49,453 nucleotides of DNA, taken from the NCBI GenBank assembly GCA_045134375.1, contig JBGUVL010000046.1, positions 1-49,453 of the forward strand, given 5' to 3'. A model generated the notes under the pieces. That model saw only the letters and a list, made by a program, of their open reading frames with translations. It was not told the origin of the DNA and searched no databases. Each line of letters begins with the position of its first letter. The first letter of the stretch is position 1. Made by a program: the position numbers and the translations under genes. This document shows positions 26,425 to 35,678 of this stretch, piece after piece. The stretch comes from JBGUVL01 sp045134375. GTDB lineage: Bacteria; Bacillota_I; Bacilli_A; Erysipelotrichales; Erysipelotrichaceae.

Positions 26425-27622
26425 CATTGTATACGATCATATTTTAGTTCGTTATGGTGAATTATCTACAAAAGGAAAGAATCGTAAAGATTTCATTTCC
26501 CGTTTGCTTGGAAATGTGAAAAATGCATTGCGAGCATTTGATCGACTAACTTATGAAAAAACATATGATCGATTATATATTATGCTGCATGGAGAAAATG
26601 CTGAGGCAGTTTGCGAAAAACTAAAAATGGTATTTGGCATTTCTAGCTTTTCTTTAGCTATCAAAATTCCTTCGGAATTGCAAGAAATGGAAAAGACATC
26701 ATTGATGTTGGCAGAAAATAGTAATGCGAAAACATTCAAAATGGATACGCGAAGACATCATAAAGCATTTTTATATACGAGTGATGAAATAAATCGGGCA
26801 TGTGCCACTAGGATATTGAAAAATACTGATTTGAAAGTAAATGTTAAGGAACCAGAGCTACGTATTTCAATTGAAGTAAGAGAATTTTATACCTATGTAA
26901 TGACGGATAAAATAAAGGGTGCTGGTGGATATCCAGTAGGAGTAAATGGAAAAGCCCTAGTCATGTTATCAGGAGGTATTGATTCTCCTGTAGCATGTTT
27001 TGAAATGATGAAACGAGGAGTAACAATTGAATGCATTCACTATGCTTCTCCTCCATATACCAGTGAAAGAGCGTTAGATAAAGTAAAGGAGTTAGCAAGT
27101 ATAATTGCGGCTTGCCAAGGACATATTCGTTTGCATATCATTCCTTTTACTCCATTACAGTTAGAAATTTACAAACACTGTGATGAAAGTTATTGTATTA
27201 CGATTATGCGTAGAATGATGTATCGTATTGCAGAAAAAGTGTGTGAGAAGCAAAATTGTTTGGCGATAGTAAATGGCGAAAGCTTAGGGCAGGTTGCGTC
27301 ACAAACATTAGAAAGCATGAATGTTATCAATAATGTTGTTTCTCTTCCTGTCATTCGTCCAGTTGTTTGTATGGATAAATTAGAAATTATTGCGATTGCG
27401 GAAAAACTAGGAACATATGAAGTTAGCATTCAGCCATTTGAAGACTGTTGTACCATTTTTACACCAAAAAATCCTGTTACCAAACCAACAATCAAAAAGG
27501 CGGAAAAGAATGAATTAAAATTTGAATTTGAAGCCTTGGTGGAAGAAGCAATCGAAAAGATGGAATCCATCAATATCTATGCGAAGAAAGCAATTGATGA
27601 AGTAGAAGGTGATTTATTTTAG
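26408..27622 (+). CDS. thiI: tRNA 4-thiouridine synthase ThiI
   Basis: ThiI activates U8 of tRNA by adenylation and inserts sulfur, and in some species also serves thiamine thiazole synthesis. The 404-residue protein has the N-terminal ferredoxin-like/THUMP region (to about residue 165), the PP-loop MLSGGIDSPVA near residue 180 and the Cys-containing segment FEDCCTIFTPKNP near residue 345. It lacks the C-terminal rhodanese domain of E. coli ThiI, like Bacillus ThiI, which takes sulfur directly from NifZ. AAAGGAG lies inside the end of nifZ before the ATG. Confidence 0.93.
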   Translation: MSIEHNIVYDHILVRYGELSTKGKNRKDFISRLLGNVKNALRAFDRLTYEKTYDRLYIMLHGENAEAVCEKLKMVFGISSFSLAIKIPSELQEMEKTSLMLAENSNAKTFKMDTRRHHKAFLYTSDEINRACATRILKNTDLKVNVKEPELRISIEVREFYTYVMTDKIKGAGGYPVGVNGKALVMLSGGIDSPVACFEMMKRGVTIECIHYASPPYTSERALDKVKELASIIAACQGHIRLHIIPFTPLQLEIYKHCDESYCITIMRRMMYRIAEKVCEKQNCLAIVNGESLGQVASQTLESMNVINNVVSLPVIRPVVCMDKLEIIAIAEKLGTYEVSIQPFEDCCTIFTPKNPVTKPTIKKAEKNELKFEFEALVEEAIEKMESINIYAKKAIDEVEGDLF

Positions 27623-27650
27623 AATATTTTTTTAACTCTCACTCATACTA
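27622..27650 (+). promoter_or_regulatory. candidate sigma-G/F type sporulation promoter
   Basis: GAATA at 27622-27626 and CATACTA at 27644-27650 are 17 bases apart. They fit the forespore sigma-G consensus as I recall it (GHATR, 17-18 bases, CATWHTA). The predicted start is close to the GAGGTGA ribosome site, which leaves a very short leader and is a weak point. Confidence 0.4.
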
Positions 27651-27667
27651 TTTATGAGGTGAGTAAA

Positions 27668-27943
27668 ATGAAAAATAATCAGAAAAATCAGAATCAACAG
27701 AATAACAATGCATTTTCTAATATTTTTGAAAATAACAGAAATATGCAGAATGCCAAAGAGAGAGCAAAAGAGAGGCTGTTTGATCAAGAAGTAGAAGAAG
27801 ATCTTTATCAGTTTGAAACAGGTAATGAACTTGGTGCACAATTAGAAAGAAATAAAAATCGACATCAAAATAACTATCGACAAAATAATATGAAAAATCA
27901 TCAAAATTCGTTGCAGAAAAAACAATCAAATCAGAATAAATAA
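27668..27943 (+). CDS. small Asn/Gln-rich protein, possible spore (gamma-SASP-like) protein
   Basis: The 91-residue product is extremely rich in Asn, Gln and Lys and predicted disordered. Its central FETGNELGAQLERNKNRHQNN loosely recalls the EFASETNAQQVRKQNQQ repeats of gamma-type small acid-soluble spore proteins, which supply amino acids on germination. In Bacillus another spore gene (sspA) lies beside thiI, as I remember it. Sequence similarity is weak and low complexity can mislead, so a spore role is only a hypothesis. The start at 27668 follows GAGGTGA; a GTG at 27659 is within that site. A terminator follows. Confidence 0.55.
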   Translation: MKNNQKNQNQQNNNAFSNIFENNRNMQNAKERAKERLFDQEVEEDLYQFETGNELGAQLERNKNRHQNNYRQNNMKNHQNSLQKKQSNQNK

Positions 27944-27958
27944 AAGAGAAATGATTCG

Positions 27959-27983
27959 AAAAAGTCCTACGGGACTTTTTTTC
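27959..27983 (+). terminator. terminator after the Asn/Gln-rich gene
   Basis: AAAAAGTCC and GGGACTTTTT pair around a very small loop and run into T residues. Confidence 0.8.
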
Positions 27984-28026
27984 TTTTTGTGTTTTTTATA
28001 TAATGGGACAAGAAAGAAGGAATACG

Positions 28027-28809
28027 ATGTTACAATGTCCCGTGTGCAAAAAAACTTTGAAGAAACAAAATCAATGTTATCAATGTGAAAATCGTCATAG
28101 TTTTGATATCGCAAAACAAGGATATACGAATCTTTATATGAAATCCAGTAAAAATAGTGGTGATAATCGTGAAATGGTGATGGCGCGTACTAATTTTTTA
28201 TCAATGGACTATTATCGTCCGTTATGTGAAGAAATCATTTCGCTGATTCAAAAGTTGCCACATGATGTGATCGTTGACGCCGGTTGTGGAGAAGGCTATT
28301 ATACAAAACAGATTAGTGAAAATTGTAAATGCGATATGTATGCTTTTGATTTAAGCAAAGAGGCTTTAAAACACGCTTCACGACAAGATAAACGATCCCA
28401 TTATTTTTTAAACAGTATCTTTGATTTACCAATACAATCCCATAGTGTGGACTTAATATTGAATTTATTTGCTCCACTAGCAGTGGATGAGTTTGAACGT
28501 ATTATAAAAAAAGAAGGCTATTTGATTAAAGTGGATCCTGATAAAAACCATTTGCACCAAATGAAAGAGTTTTTATATGATACTACTTATGAGAATGAAA
28601 TTCTTAATCTTCACTTAGATAATTTTCGATTACTGTCTCATAAGAAAGTATGTTATCGTATGAATCTTGCCCAAGATGCATTAAAAGCATTGATCAAAAT
28701 GACTCCATACTATTATCGGACGAAAAAAGATCGAATCAATGCATTACTACAACAAGAGTCAATGTGCATAGATGCTGCGTTTATTATTTATCTTTATCAA
28801 AAAAAGTAG
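28027..28809 (+). CDS. rlmA: 23S rRNA (guanine-N1)-methyltransferase, RlmA family
   Basis: The 260-residue protein starts with a four-Cys/His zinc site (CPVCKKTL, CYQCENRHSF), as in RlmA enzymes that methylate G745 or G748 of 23S rRNA. The SAM-binding motif VDAGCGEGYYT follows near residue 92, and NLFAPLA lies in the catalytic region. The typical phrase FDIAKQGYTNL after the zinc site is present. Start 28027 has AAAGAAGG upstream; 28003 lacks one. A TATAAT at 27999-28004 could serve as its -10 but no clear -35 is present. RlmA-II relatives can confer tylosin resistance in producers; that is not indicated here. Confidence 0.9.
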   Translation: MLQCPVCKKTLKKQNQCYQCENRHSFDIAKQGYTNLYMKSSKNSGDNREMVMARTNFLSMDYYRPLCEEIISLIQKLPHDVIVDAGCGEGYYTKQISENCKCDMYAFDLSKEALKHASRQDKRSHYFLNSIFDLPIQSHSVDLILNLFAPLAVDEFERIIKKEGYLIKVDPDKNHLHQMKEFLYDTTYENEILNLHLDNFRLLSHKKVCYRMNLAQDALKALIKMTPYYYRTKKDRINALLQQESMCIDAAFIIYLYQKK

Positions 28810-28839
28810 AAATAAATCAAAATGTAACAATTTACATGT

Positions 28840-28854
28840 AATTTCATGAAAATA
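28840..28854. promoter_or_regulatory. CodY-like box upstream of ilvB
   Basis: AATTTCATGAAAATA matches the 15-base CodY consensus AATTTTCWGAAAATT at 12 positions. It lies just upstream of the presumed -35 region of the ilv operon, a classic CodY target in Firmicutes. Whether this genome has codY cannot be seen here. Confidence 0.45.
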
Positions 28855-28881
28855 AAGATAGCATTTTCATACTTTATTTTG

Positions 28882-28887
28882 TATAAT
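28882..28887 (+). promoter_or_regulatory. -10 element of the ilv operon
   Basis: TATAAT lies about 100 bases before ilvB, with only a poor -35 (TAGCAT) 17 bases upstream, as expected of a regulated promoter. Confidence 0.5.
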
Positions 28888-28934
28888 GTATGGTATACAT
28901 TGATGATAATGATTCTGGAGAAAATCAAATATCA

Positions 28935-28960
28935 AAAAAAGAAGATTGTGATTCTTTTTT
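28935..28960 (+). promoter_or_regulatory. terminator-like hairpin in the ilvB leader (possible attenuator)
   Basis: AAAAAAGAA pairs with TTCTTTTTT around an 8-base loop, and GATTC at 28950 could instead pair with GAATC at 28961-28965. This makes two exclusive hairpins within the leader. No T-box motif and no Ile/Val/Leu-rich leader peptide are visible, so the signal sensed is unknown. Confidence 0.35.
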
Positions 28961-28987
28961 GAATCAAAAAGTAAGGGGTGCGGTATT

Positions 28988-30652
28988 ATGCAGATGAATG
29001 GATCACAAATTATTTTAGAAATATTACTTGAGCATGGTGTTGATACTGTGTTTGGTTATCCTGGAGGGGCAATCTTAAATTTATATGACGCTTTATATGA
29101 TTATAAAGATCGGATCAAACACATTTTAACGGCGCATGAACAGGGAGCGTCGCATGCTGCAGATGGCTATGCAAGAGTGAGTGGAAAAACCGGAGTTGTT
29201 TTTGCGACAAGTGGACCAGGAGCTACGAATTTAGTCACTGGCATTGCTACTGCGTTTATGGATAGTGTACCAATGGTTGCTATTACAGCTAACGTAGGAA
29301 GTTCTTTAATTGGACGTGATGCATTCCAGGAAGTATGTATTACAGGTATTACATTACCAATTACAAAACATAATTTTTTTGTTAATCGCATTGAAGATTT
29401 AATTCCAAGTCTTAGAGCTGCTTTTCAAATTGCAAATTCTGGTAGAAAAGGTCCAGTGTTGGTTGATATCACAAAAGATGTTACAGGGGCAATGTATGAT
29501 TATGAGCCAGCCAAACCAGCAAAAATTAAAAAATTACCAAAGCCAAAACAGTTTGTCATTGAAGAATTAGCTTTAATGATCAAAACGAGCAAACGCCCAT
29601 TGATTTATTTTGGTGGTGGAGTAGTCAGTGGTAATGCAGAAAATGAATTGCGTGAATTAGTTGAAAAGGCGGATATTTATGCGACCCATACGTTAATGGG
29701 TGCTGGCGTTTTGGGGTATGATCATCCAAAAAATCTTGGTTTAATAGGTATGCATGGAAAAGCTGCAGCGAATTCAGCAGTTGCAAAATGTGATTTAGTT
29801 ATTGCATTAGGAACTCGTTTTTCCGATCGTGTTGCACTGAATCCAGAGTGTTTTGCAAAGGATGCGATTCGTGTACACATTGATATTGACAAGAGTGAAA
29901 TTAATAAAAATGTTCATGTTGATTTAGGAATTTGTGCTGAAATTAAGGATGTTTTGAAAATGTTAAATCCTTTGGTAGAAAAAGTAAATCATACTGAATG
30001 GGATGAATTTATCGAAAAACAAAAGAAACGTGATCGCGTCGTCAAAGCGAAACCTGATAATTTACATCCAAGTGAAGTTATTACGGCAATTTGTGATAAT
30101 ACAGATAAAGAAACGATTTATGTTACGGATGTTGGTCAGCATCAGATGTGGGCTGCACAATATATCAAACATCGAAAGACAAAACAGTTTTTAACGAGTG
30201 GAGGGTTAGGAACCATGGGGTATGGTTATGGTGCTGCCATTGGAGCACAAGAAGCTTTCCCTAAAAAACGTGTTATTCACATTACAGGCGATGGAAGTTT
30301 CCATATGAATATGAATGAAGCAAGTACAGCCGTTTCTAAACAGTTGCCAATTATTACTGTAATTATTAATAATAAAGTTCTTGGTATGGTTTATCAATGG
30401 CAAGGACTATTATATAAGAAGCGTTATTCTGAGACGACAGTTACAAAGAATAGTGATTATGTTAAATTAGCGGAAGGCTTTGGCGGTATTGGTTATCGTG
30501 CAACTACTTTAGAAGAGTTTAAAACCGTATTTAAGAAAGCATTAAAAGTAAAGGATCGTCCGGTTTGGATTGAATGTATAATTGATAAAGAAGAAAGAGT
30601 CTTACCAATGATTCCAAATGGTGGAACGATTGATAATATTATTGAAGACTAG
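28988..30652 (+). CDS. ilvB: acetolactate synthase, large (catalytic) subunit
   Basis: This thiamine-diphosphate enzyme joins two pyruvates, or pyruvate and 2-oxobutyrate, in Val/Leu/Ile synthesis. The 554-residue protein has FGYPGGAILNLYD at the start and the catalytic Glu in TAHEQGASHAADGYAR. It carries the central FAD-type domain and the C-terminal ThDP motif GDGSFHMNMNE...NNKVLGMVYQWQ. That composition, plus the ilvN partner directly downstream, marks the anabolic enzyme, not catabolic AlsS. AAGGGG precedes the start. The upstream region carries a CodY-like box and a leader hairpin. It is first of ilvB-ilvN-ilvC-ilvD. Confidence 0.96.
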   Translation: MQMNGSQIILEILLEHGVDTVFGYPGGAILNLYDALYDYKDRIKHILTAHEQGASHAADGYARVSGKTGVVFATSGPGATNLVTGIATAFMDSVPMVAITANVGSSLIGRDAFQEVCITGITLPITKHNFFVNRIEDLIPSLRAAFQIANSGRKGPVLVDITKDVTGAMYDYEPAKPAKIKKLPKPKQFVIEELALMIKTSKRPLIYFGGGVVSGNAENELRELVEKADIYATHTLMGAGVLGYDHPKNLGLIGMHGKAAANSAVAKCDLVIALGTRFSDRVALNPECFAKDAIRVHIDIDKSEINKNVHVDLGICAEIKDVLKMLNPLVEKVNHTEWDEFIEKQKKRDRVVKAKPDNLHPSEVITAICDNTDKETIYVTDVGQHQMWAAQYIKHRKTKQFLTSGGLGTMGYGYGAAIGAQEAFPKKRVIHITGDGSFHMNMNEASTAVSKQLPIITVIINNKVLGMVYQWQGLLYKKRYSETTVTKNSDYVKLAEGFGGIGYRATTLEEFKTVFKKALKVKDRPVWIECIIDKEERVLPMIPNGGTIDNIIED

Positions 30653-30667
30653 GGGAGGAAATCAATC

Positions 30668-31186
30668 ATGAGTAAAAATAAGGAAGTTATCAGTATTTTT
30701 GTTGATAACCAATCCAATGTATTGACGCGGGTTGTTTCTTTGTTTGGTAGAAGGGGTTTTAATATTGATTCATTGACTGTTTCTGCTACGAATGATCCAG
30801 CTTTATCACGTATTACAATTGTATGTAATGTTCAAGAACAATCACTGCATCAAATTATTACACAAACAGCGAAATTAGAAGTAGTGAGAAATATTTTTGT
30901 ATTAGATAAGGGAGATAGTCTTTATCGTGAATTATTATTAATGAAGATTAAGGCTGATAAAACCAAACGTAGTGCAATTCTTGAGATTGCTAATATCTAT
31001 CGTGCGAAGGTAATTGACCTTAGCAAGGATAGTATGATTATGGAATTGACAGGGGCGCCTGATAAACTAGATGGATTTATGAATATATTAAGCTGCTATG
31101 AAATAGTAGAAGTATGTCGTACTGGTATAACTGGTATTTCTAGAGGGCTGAATATCCCTGAATATTCAAAAACAGAAATGGAATAA
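30668..31186 (+). CDS. ilvN: acetolactate synthase, small regulatory subunit
   Basis: The 172-residue subunit stabilises IlvB and makes it sensitive to valine feedback. An N-terminal ACT domain (ISIFVDNQSNVLTRVVSLFGRRGFNIDSLTV region) is followed by the C-terminal ALS small-subunit domain, with SAILEIANIYRAKVIDLS typical of that part. GGGGAGG lies just before the start, 15 bases after ilvB. Length is usual. Co-expression with ilvB is certain from spacing. Confidence 0.95.
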   Translation: MSKNKEVISIFVDNQSNVLTRVVSLFGRRGFNIDSLTVSATNDPALSRITIVCNVQEQSLHQIITQTAKLEVVRNIFVLDKGDSLYRELLLMKIKADKTKRSAILEIANIYRAKVIDLSKDSMIMELTGAPDKLDGFMNILSCYEIVEVCRTGITGISRGLNIPEYSKTEME

Positions 31187-31202
31187 AAAGGAGAGATAGA
31201 CA

Positions 31203-32198
<996 letters not shown>

Positions 32199-32201
32199 AA
32201 C

Positions 32202-32229
32202 AAAATAGAAGGCGTCTGCCTTCTATTTT
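32202..32229 (+). terminator. hairpin between ilvC and ilvD
   Basis: AAAATAGAAGG and CCTTCTATTTT pair around CGTCTG. The T-run after the stem is short and ilvD starts 21 bases later, so partial termination or mRNA end protection is more likely than full termination. Confidence 0.55.
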
Positions 32230-32249
32230 ACAAGTGTTGAGGTAACTAT

Positions 32250-33926
32250 ATGGAGAAGAAAAATTTAAGAAGTGCAAATGTCACAGAAGGTGTTGAAAAG
32301 GCACCAGCAAGAAGTTTATTTTATGCCATGGGATATACAAAGGAAGAGTTAGATCGTCCATTGATTGGTGTGGTTAGTGCACATTCTGAAATTGTACCAG
32401 GGCATGTACATTTAGATAAAATTGCCGATGCGGTAAAAGCTGGTATTCGAATGGCAGGAGGAACTCCTATTGAGGTTCCTGCAATTGGGGTTTGCGACGG
32501 AATAGCTATGGGACATATCGGGATGAAATATTCCTTACCATCTCGTGAATTGATTGCCGATAGTGTAGAAACCATGGCCAATGCACATCAATTTGATGGA
32601 TTAGTATTGATTCCTAACTGCGATAAGATTGTACCAGGAATGTTAATGGGAGCTTTGCGTATTAATCTTCCAACGGTTGTTTGTTCCGGAGGCCCAATGA
32701 TGTCTGGACTTGTTAATAAAGAAGAGACATCATTGTCGAAAATGTTTGAAGCGGTAGGAGCAAGGAAAGCAAATTTGATTGATGATGCTGAATTAGAAGA
32801 TTTTGAATTAAATTGCTGTCCGGGTTGTGGTTCTTGTTCTGGTATGTATACTGCCAATTCAATGAATTGTTTATGCGAGGCACTTGGTATTGGTCTGCCA
32901 GGCAATGGTACCATTCCTGCGGTGGAAGGGAAACGTATACAACTTGCTAAAAAAGCAGGTATGGCAATTATGAATTTGGTAGAAAAGGATATCAAAGTGA
33001 GAGATATCGTAAATGAAAAATCAATTCGTAATGCTTTAGCTTGTGATATGGCATTGGGATGTTCAAGTAATTCTGTGCTTCATTTATTAGCGATTGCTAA
33101 TGAAGCTGGGGTATCTTTGGATTTACATATGTTTAATGAGATGAGTGAAAGAGTTCCTAATCTTTGTCACTTAGCTCCAGCTGGAGATACTCATATGCAT
33201 GATTTAAATAATGCTGGAGGTATTCCTGCAGTACAAAATGAATTGGCGCATTTAAATTTATTAGACTTAAGCCTAATAACAGCAACCGGAAAAACGGTTG
33301 GTGAAAATATTGAAGGTATTAAAAATAGCAATCCAAATGCGATTCGTCCAGTAGAAACACCTTATTCTAAAACAGGAGGAATTGCAATCTTGTTTGGCAA
33401 TATTGCAAAAGAAGGTTGTGTAGTGAAGCGAAGTGCGGTAGCGAAAGAAATGCTACATCATGAAGGACCAGCACGTGTATTTGATGGGGAAGAGGAAGCA
33501 ATCGCTGCAATCTATGCCGGCGAAATTAAAGATGGTGATGTGGTTGTGATTCGTTATGAAGGACCGGTAGGTGGTCCAGGAATGCGTGAGATGCTAAATC
33601 CAACAAGTGCTTTAGCGGGTATGAAATTGGATAAGACAGTGGCTTTGATTACAGATGGACGTTTTAGTGGAGCTAGCCGTGGGGCAAGTATTGGACATGT
33701 CTGTCCAGAAGCAGCAGCCGGAGGCGAAATTGGGTTACTGCAAGAAGGAGATCGGATTGAAATCAATATTCCAGAATATACAATAAATGCAAAAGTAAGC
33801 GAAGAAGAATTTGCAAAACGTAAGGAAGCTTATGTTGCACATGAACCAAAAGTGAAAGAAGGTTGGTTACTGCGTTATTCCAAATTAGTGGATACAAGTG
33901 CTAAAGGAGCAATAATGAAAAAATAG
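32250..33926 (+). CDS. ilvD: dihydroxy-acid dehydratase
   Basis: IlvD dehydrates 2,3-dihydroxy-isovalerate and -methylvalerate using an iron-sulfur cluster. The 558-residue protein shows the cluster Cys residues in IPNCDKIVPGM and CCPGCGSCSGMYTANSMN. A third conserved Cys lies in the N-terminal part (GVCDGIAMG). The C-terminal region has DGRFSGASRGASIGHVCPEAA. The length fits the family. GAGGTAAC precedes the start. It is the last gene of the ilv operon, followed by a terminator. leuABCD, ilvE and ilvA are not in this operon, though ilvA lies downstream on the other strand. Confidence 0.96.
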   Translation: MEKKNLRSANVTEGVEKAPARSLFYAMGYTKEELDRPLIGVVSAHSEIVPGHVHLDKIADAVKAGIRMAGGTPIEVPAIGVCDGIAMGHIGMKYSLPSRELIADSVETMANAHQFDGLVLIPNCDKIVPGMLMGALRINLPTVVCSGGPMMSGLVNKEETSLSKMFEAVGARKANLIDDAELEDFELNCCPGCGSCSGMYTANSMNCLCEALGIGLPGNGTIPAVEGKRIQLAKKAGMAIMNLVEKDIKVRDIVNEKSIRNALACDMALGCSSNSVLHLLAIANEAGVSLDLHMFNEMSERVPNLCHLAPAGDTHMHDLNNAGGIPAVQNELAHLNLLDLSLITATGKTVGENIEGIKNSNPNAIRPVETPYSKTGGIAILFGNIAKEGCVVKRSAVAKEMLHHEGPARVFDGEEEAIAAIYAGEIKDGDVVVIRYEGPVGGPGMREMLNPTSALAGMKLDKTVALITDGRFSGASRGASIGHVCPEAAAGGEIGLLQEGDRIEINIPEYTINAKVSEEEFAKRKEAYVAHEPKVKEGWLLRYSKLVDTSAKGAIMKK

Positions 33927-33949
33927 TCATTGAAAGATGACTATTTTTT
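33919..33949 (+). terminator. terminator after ilvD
   Basis: AAAAATAGTCAT and ATGACTATTTTT pair around a 6-base loop, with the T residues at the end of the right arm; the stem overlaps the ilvD stop. Confidence 0.8.
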
Positions 33950-34318
33950 ATTAAAAAGAAGGGAAAAACCTACTTATCAATAGAAAGTATAAAACGGATA
34001 TTATGATGTATGAGTAAAAATAACATTATTATTATAATCATTTTGTGTTCTTGTTTATTAGATAAGAGGGCATATACGTTTGTTTATATTCCTATTTTTT
34101 TGTTTGTAGGCATACATTCATCTAAGAACTTATGAACTAATTAAGAATGTGGTCTTTTTTTTGAGCTTGTTATGGAAAAGATAAAGTTTTCCTTTTCCAT
34201 TATAAGCTGGTTTATATCTGTATCGATCTTTATCATCCAAGAATAGAAATGATCTGTATCTAACAAGTAATTAGACAAATCAATTGAGGGAAAATCTTTC
34301 TTTTTTATAGTGAAAATA
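33950..34318. other. gene-free intergenic region
   Basis: This 370-base AT-rich stretch lies between convergent ilvD and ilvA. I see no coding frame, RNA motif or repeat in it. Confidence 0.4.
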
Positions 34319-34368
34319 AAAAAGTGAACTTTTTGTATGGGATAACAAAATTTTGCAGTTCACTTTTT
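34319..34368. terminator. long hairpin after ilvA, working in both directions
   Basis: AAAAAGTGAACT and AGTTCACTTTTT pair over about 50 bases, with an inner self-complementary part. Read on the minus strand it ends in T residues directly after the ilvA stop. Confidence 0.7.
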
Positions 34369-34388
34369 ATTGTAATTATTGATTATTA

Positions 34389-35612
34389 TCATTTGATTTC
34401 GTATGTTTTGACACGATCCGTTACCAGATGAAATCCATTATCGGACAACACTTTTCGAATCATTTGAATTTGGGAATCATCGCGGGTTTCTAATGTCAAA
34501 CGTAAGAAACAACTGGTAATTGCCATATTTGGATCGGCATTGTCATAATCAACAGCAATCACATTGCCACCGCATTTTGCGATGATATGGCTTACTTCGG
34601 TAAGTTGTCCAGGTTTGTCGACAAGTGCGATGGTAAGCGTATGACGTCTTCCGCTCATCAGTAGACCACGAGTAATGACGCGATTTAATATATTAACATC
34701 AATATTTCCACCACTAACGATACATACAATGTTTTTTCCTTCACTTTCAAATTTGTTGAAGATAGCAGCGGCGACAGATACAGCACCCGCTCCTTCTGCG
34801 ACAATTTTTTGTTTTTCCATCAATGCTAATATTGCTGCTGCAGTTTCATCATCGCTGACAGTGACAATTTCATCAACATAATTACTAATGATTTCAAAAG
34901 TATGAGGTCCAGGTTTTTTTACTGCAATTCCATCCGCAAAGGTATTCACACTTTCTAATTCGATAATTTTGTTTTGATGTATGGAAGTATACATACTAGC
35001 AGCTGCTTCGGCTTGGACACCAATTACTTTGCAAGAAGGTTTTAAAGTTTTGATTGTATATGCAACACCACTAATTAAACCTCCTCCACCAATTGGAACG
35101 ACTACGACATCAACATTCTTTAACTGTTCTAAGATTTCTAGACCAATGGTTCCTTGTCCTGCAATTACTTCTTCATCATCAAAAGGATGGATAAATGTCA
35201 TTCCGGTTTCTTTTTGAATCTCTAGAGCACGGTTGTAAGCGTCATCGTATGCACCTTTTACTAGTTCTACTTTTGCTCCATATTGTTTGGTAGCTTCTAC
35301 TTTGCTGATGGGTGCATTATCTGGCATACAAATCAAGCATGGAATGTTATTTTTCTGTGCTGCAAGGGCAACTCCTTGCGCATGGTTTCCAGCAGAACAA
35401 GCAATGATTCCTTTGCTTTTATCTTCATCGCTTAACTGTGATATTTTATAATAAGCACCTCTCACTTTAAAACTTCCTGTTACCTGTAAATTCTCTGTTT
35501 TTAGAAAGATTTTATTGTTTTTACTCAATGATGGAGCGTAGATCACTCCGGTTTCTCTAGCGACATTCTCTAACACATTTGAAGCATGATAAATTTTGTC
35601 CAATGTAAGCAT
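34389..35612 (-). CDS. ilvA: threonine ammonia-lyase (threonine dehydratase) with C-terminal ACT domain
   Basis: This PLP enzyme converts threonine to 2-oxobutyrate, the entry to isoleucine. The 407-residue protein has the PLP lysine in TGSFKVRGAYYK (about residue 50) and the glycine loop PIGGGGLISG. A single ACT-like domain in the last 85 residues (HTLTIALVDKPGQLTEV...) puts it in the TdcB-like type with ACT, shorter than the two-ACT E. coli IlvA. The location beside ilvBNCD supports a biosynthetic role and the ilvA name, although catabolic use cannot be excluded. GGAGGA precedes the start on the minus strand. It diverges from the DUF815 gene. Confidence 0.92.
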   Translation of the reverse strand: MLTLDKIYHASNVLENVARETGVIYAPSLSKNNKIFLKTENLQVTGSFKVRGAYYKISQLSDEDKSKGIIACSAGNHAQGVALAAQKNNIPCLICMPDNAPISKVEATKQYGAKVELVKGAYDDAYNRALEIQKETGMTFIHPFDDEEVIAGQGTIGLEILEQLKNVDVVVVPIGGGGLISGVAYTIKTLKPSCKVIGVQAEAAASMYTSIHQNKIIELESVNTFADGIAVKKPGPHTFEIISNYVDEIVTVSDDETAAAILALMEKQKIVAEGAGAVSVAAAIFNKFESEGKNIVCIVSGGNIDVNILNRVITRGLLMSGRRHTLTIALVDKPGQLTEVSHIIAKCGGNVIAVDYDNADPNMAITSCFLRLTLETRDDSQIQMIRKVLSDNGFHLVTDRVKTYEIK

Positions 35613-35648
35613 ACTCTTCCTCCTATTTAAAACAAAATGGTTTTATTG

Positions 35649-35676
35649 TATAATATCTCACATAAGGATGTGAGAT
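35649..35676 (+). promoter_or_regulatory. -10 element and overlapping 22-base inverted repeat before the DUF815 gene
   Basis: TATAAT (35649-35654) is followed at once by ATCTCACAT-AAGG-ATGTGAGAT (35655-35676), a perfect 9-base inverted repeat ending two bases before the ATG. It covers the expected transcription start and contains the only ribosome site (AAGGA), so it could be a repressor operator or, if transcription starts upstream, an RNA hairpin masking translation. Confidence 0.5.
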
Positions 35677-35678
35677 TT

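Noticed and set aside
32588..32995. 135-residue minus-strand frame inside ilvD.
   Set aside because: It runs opposite to a highly conserved gene, lacks a start signal and shows no family motif.
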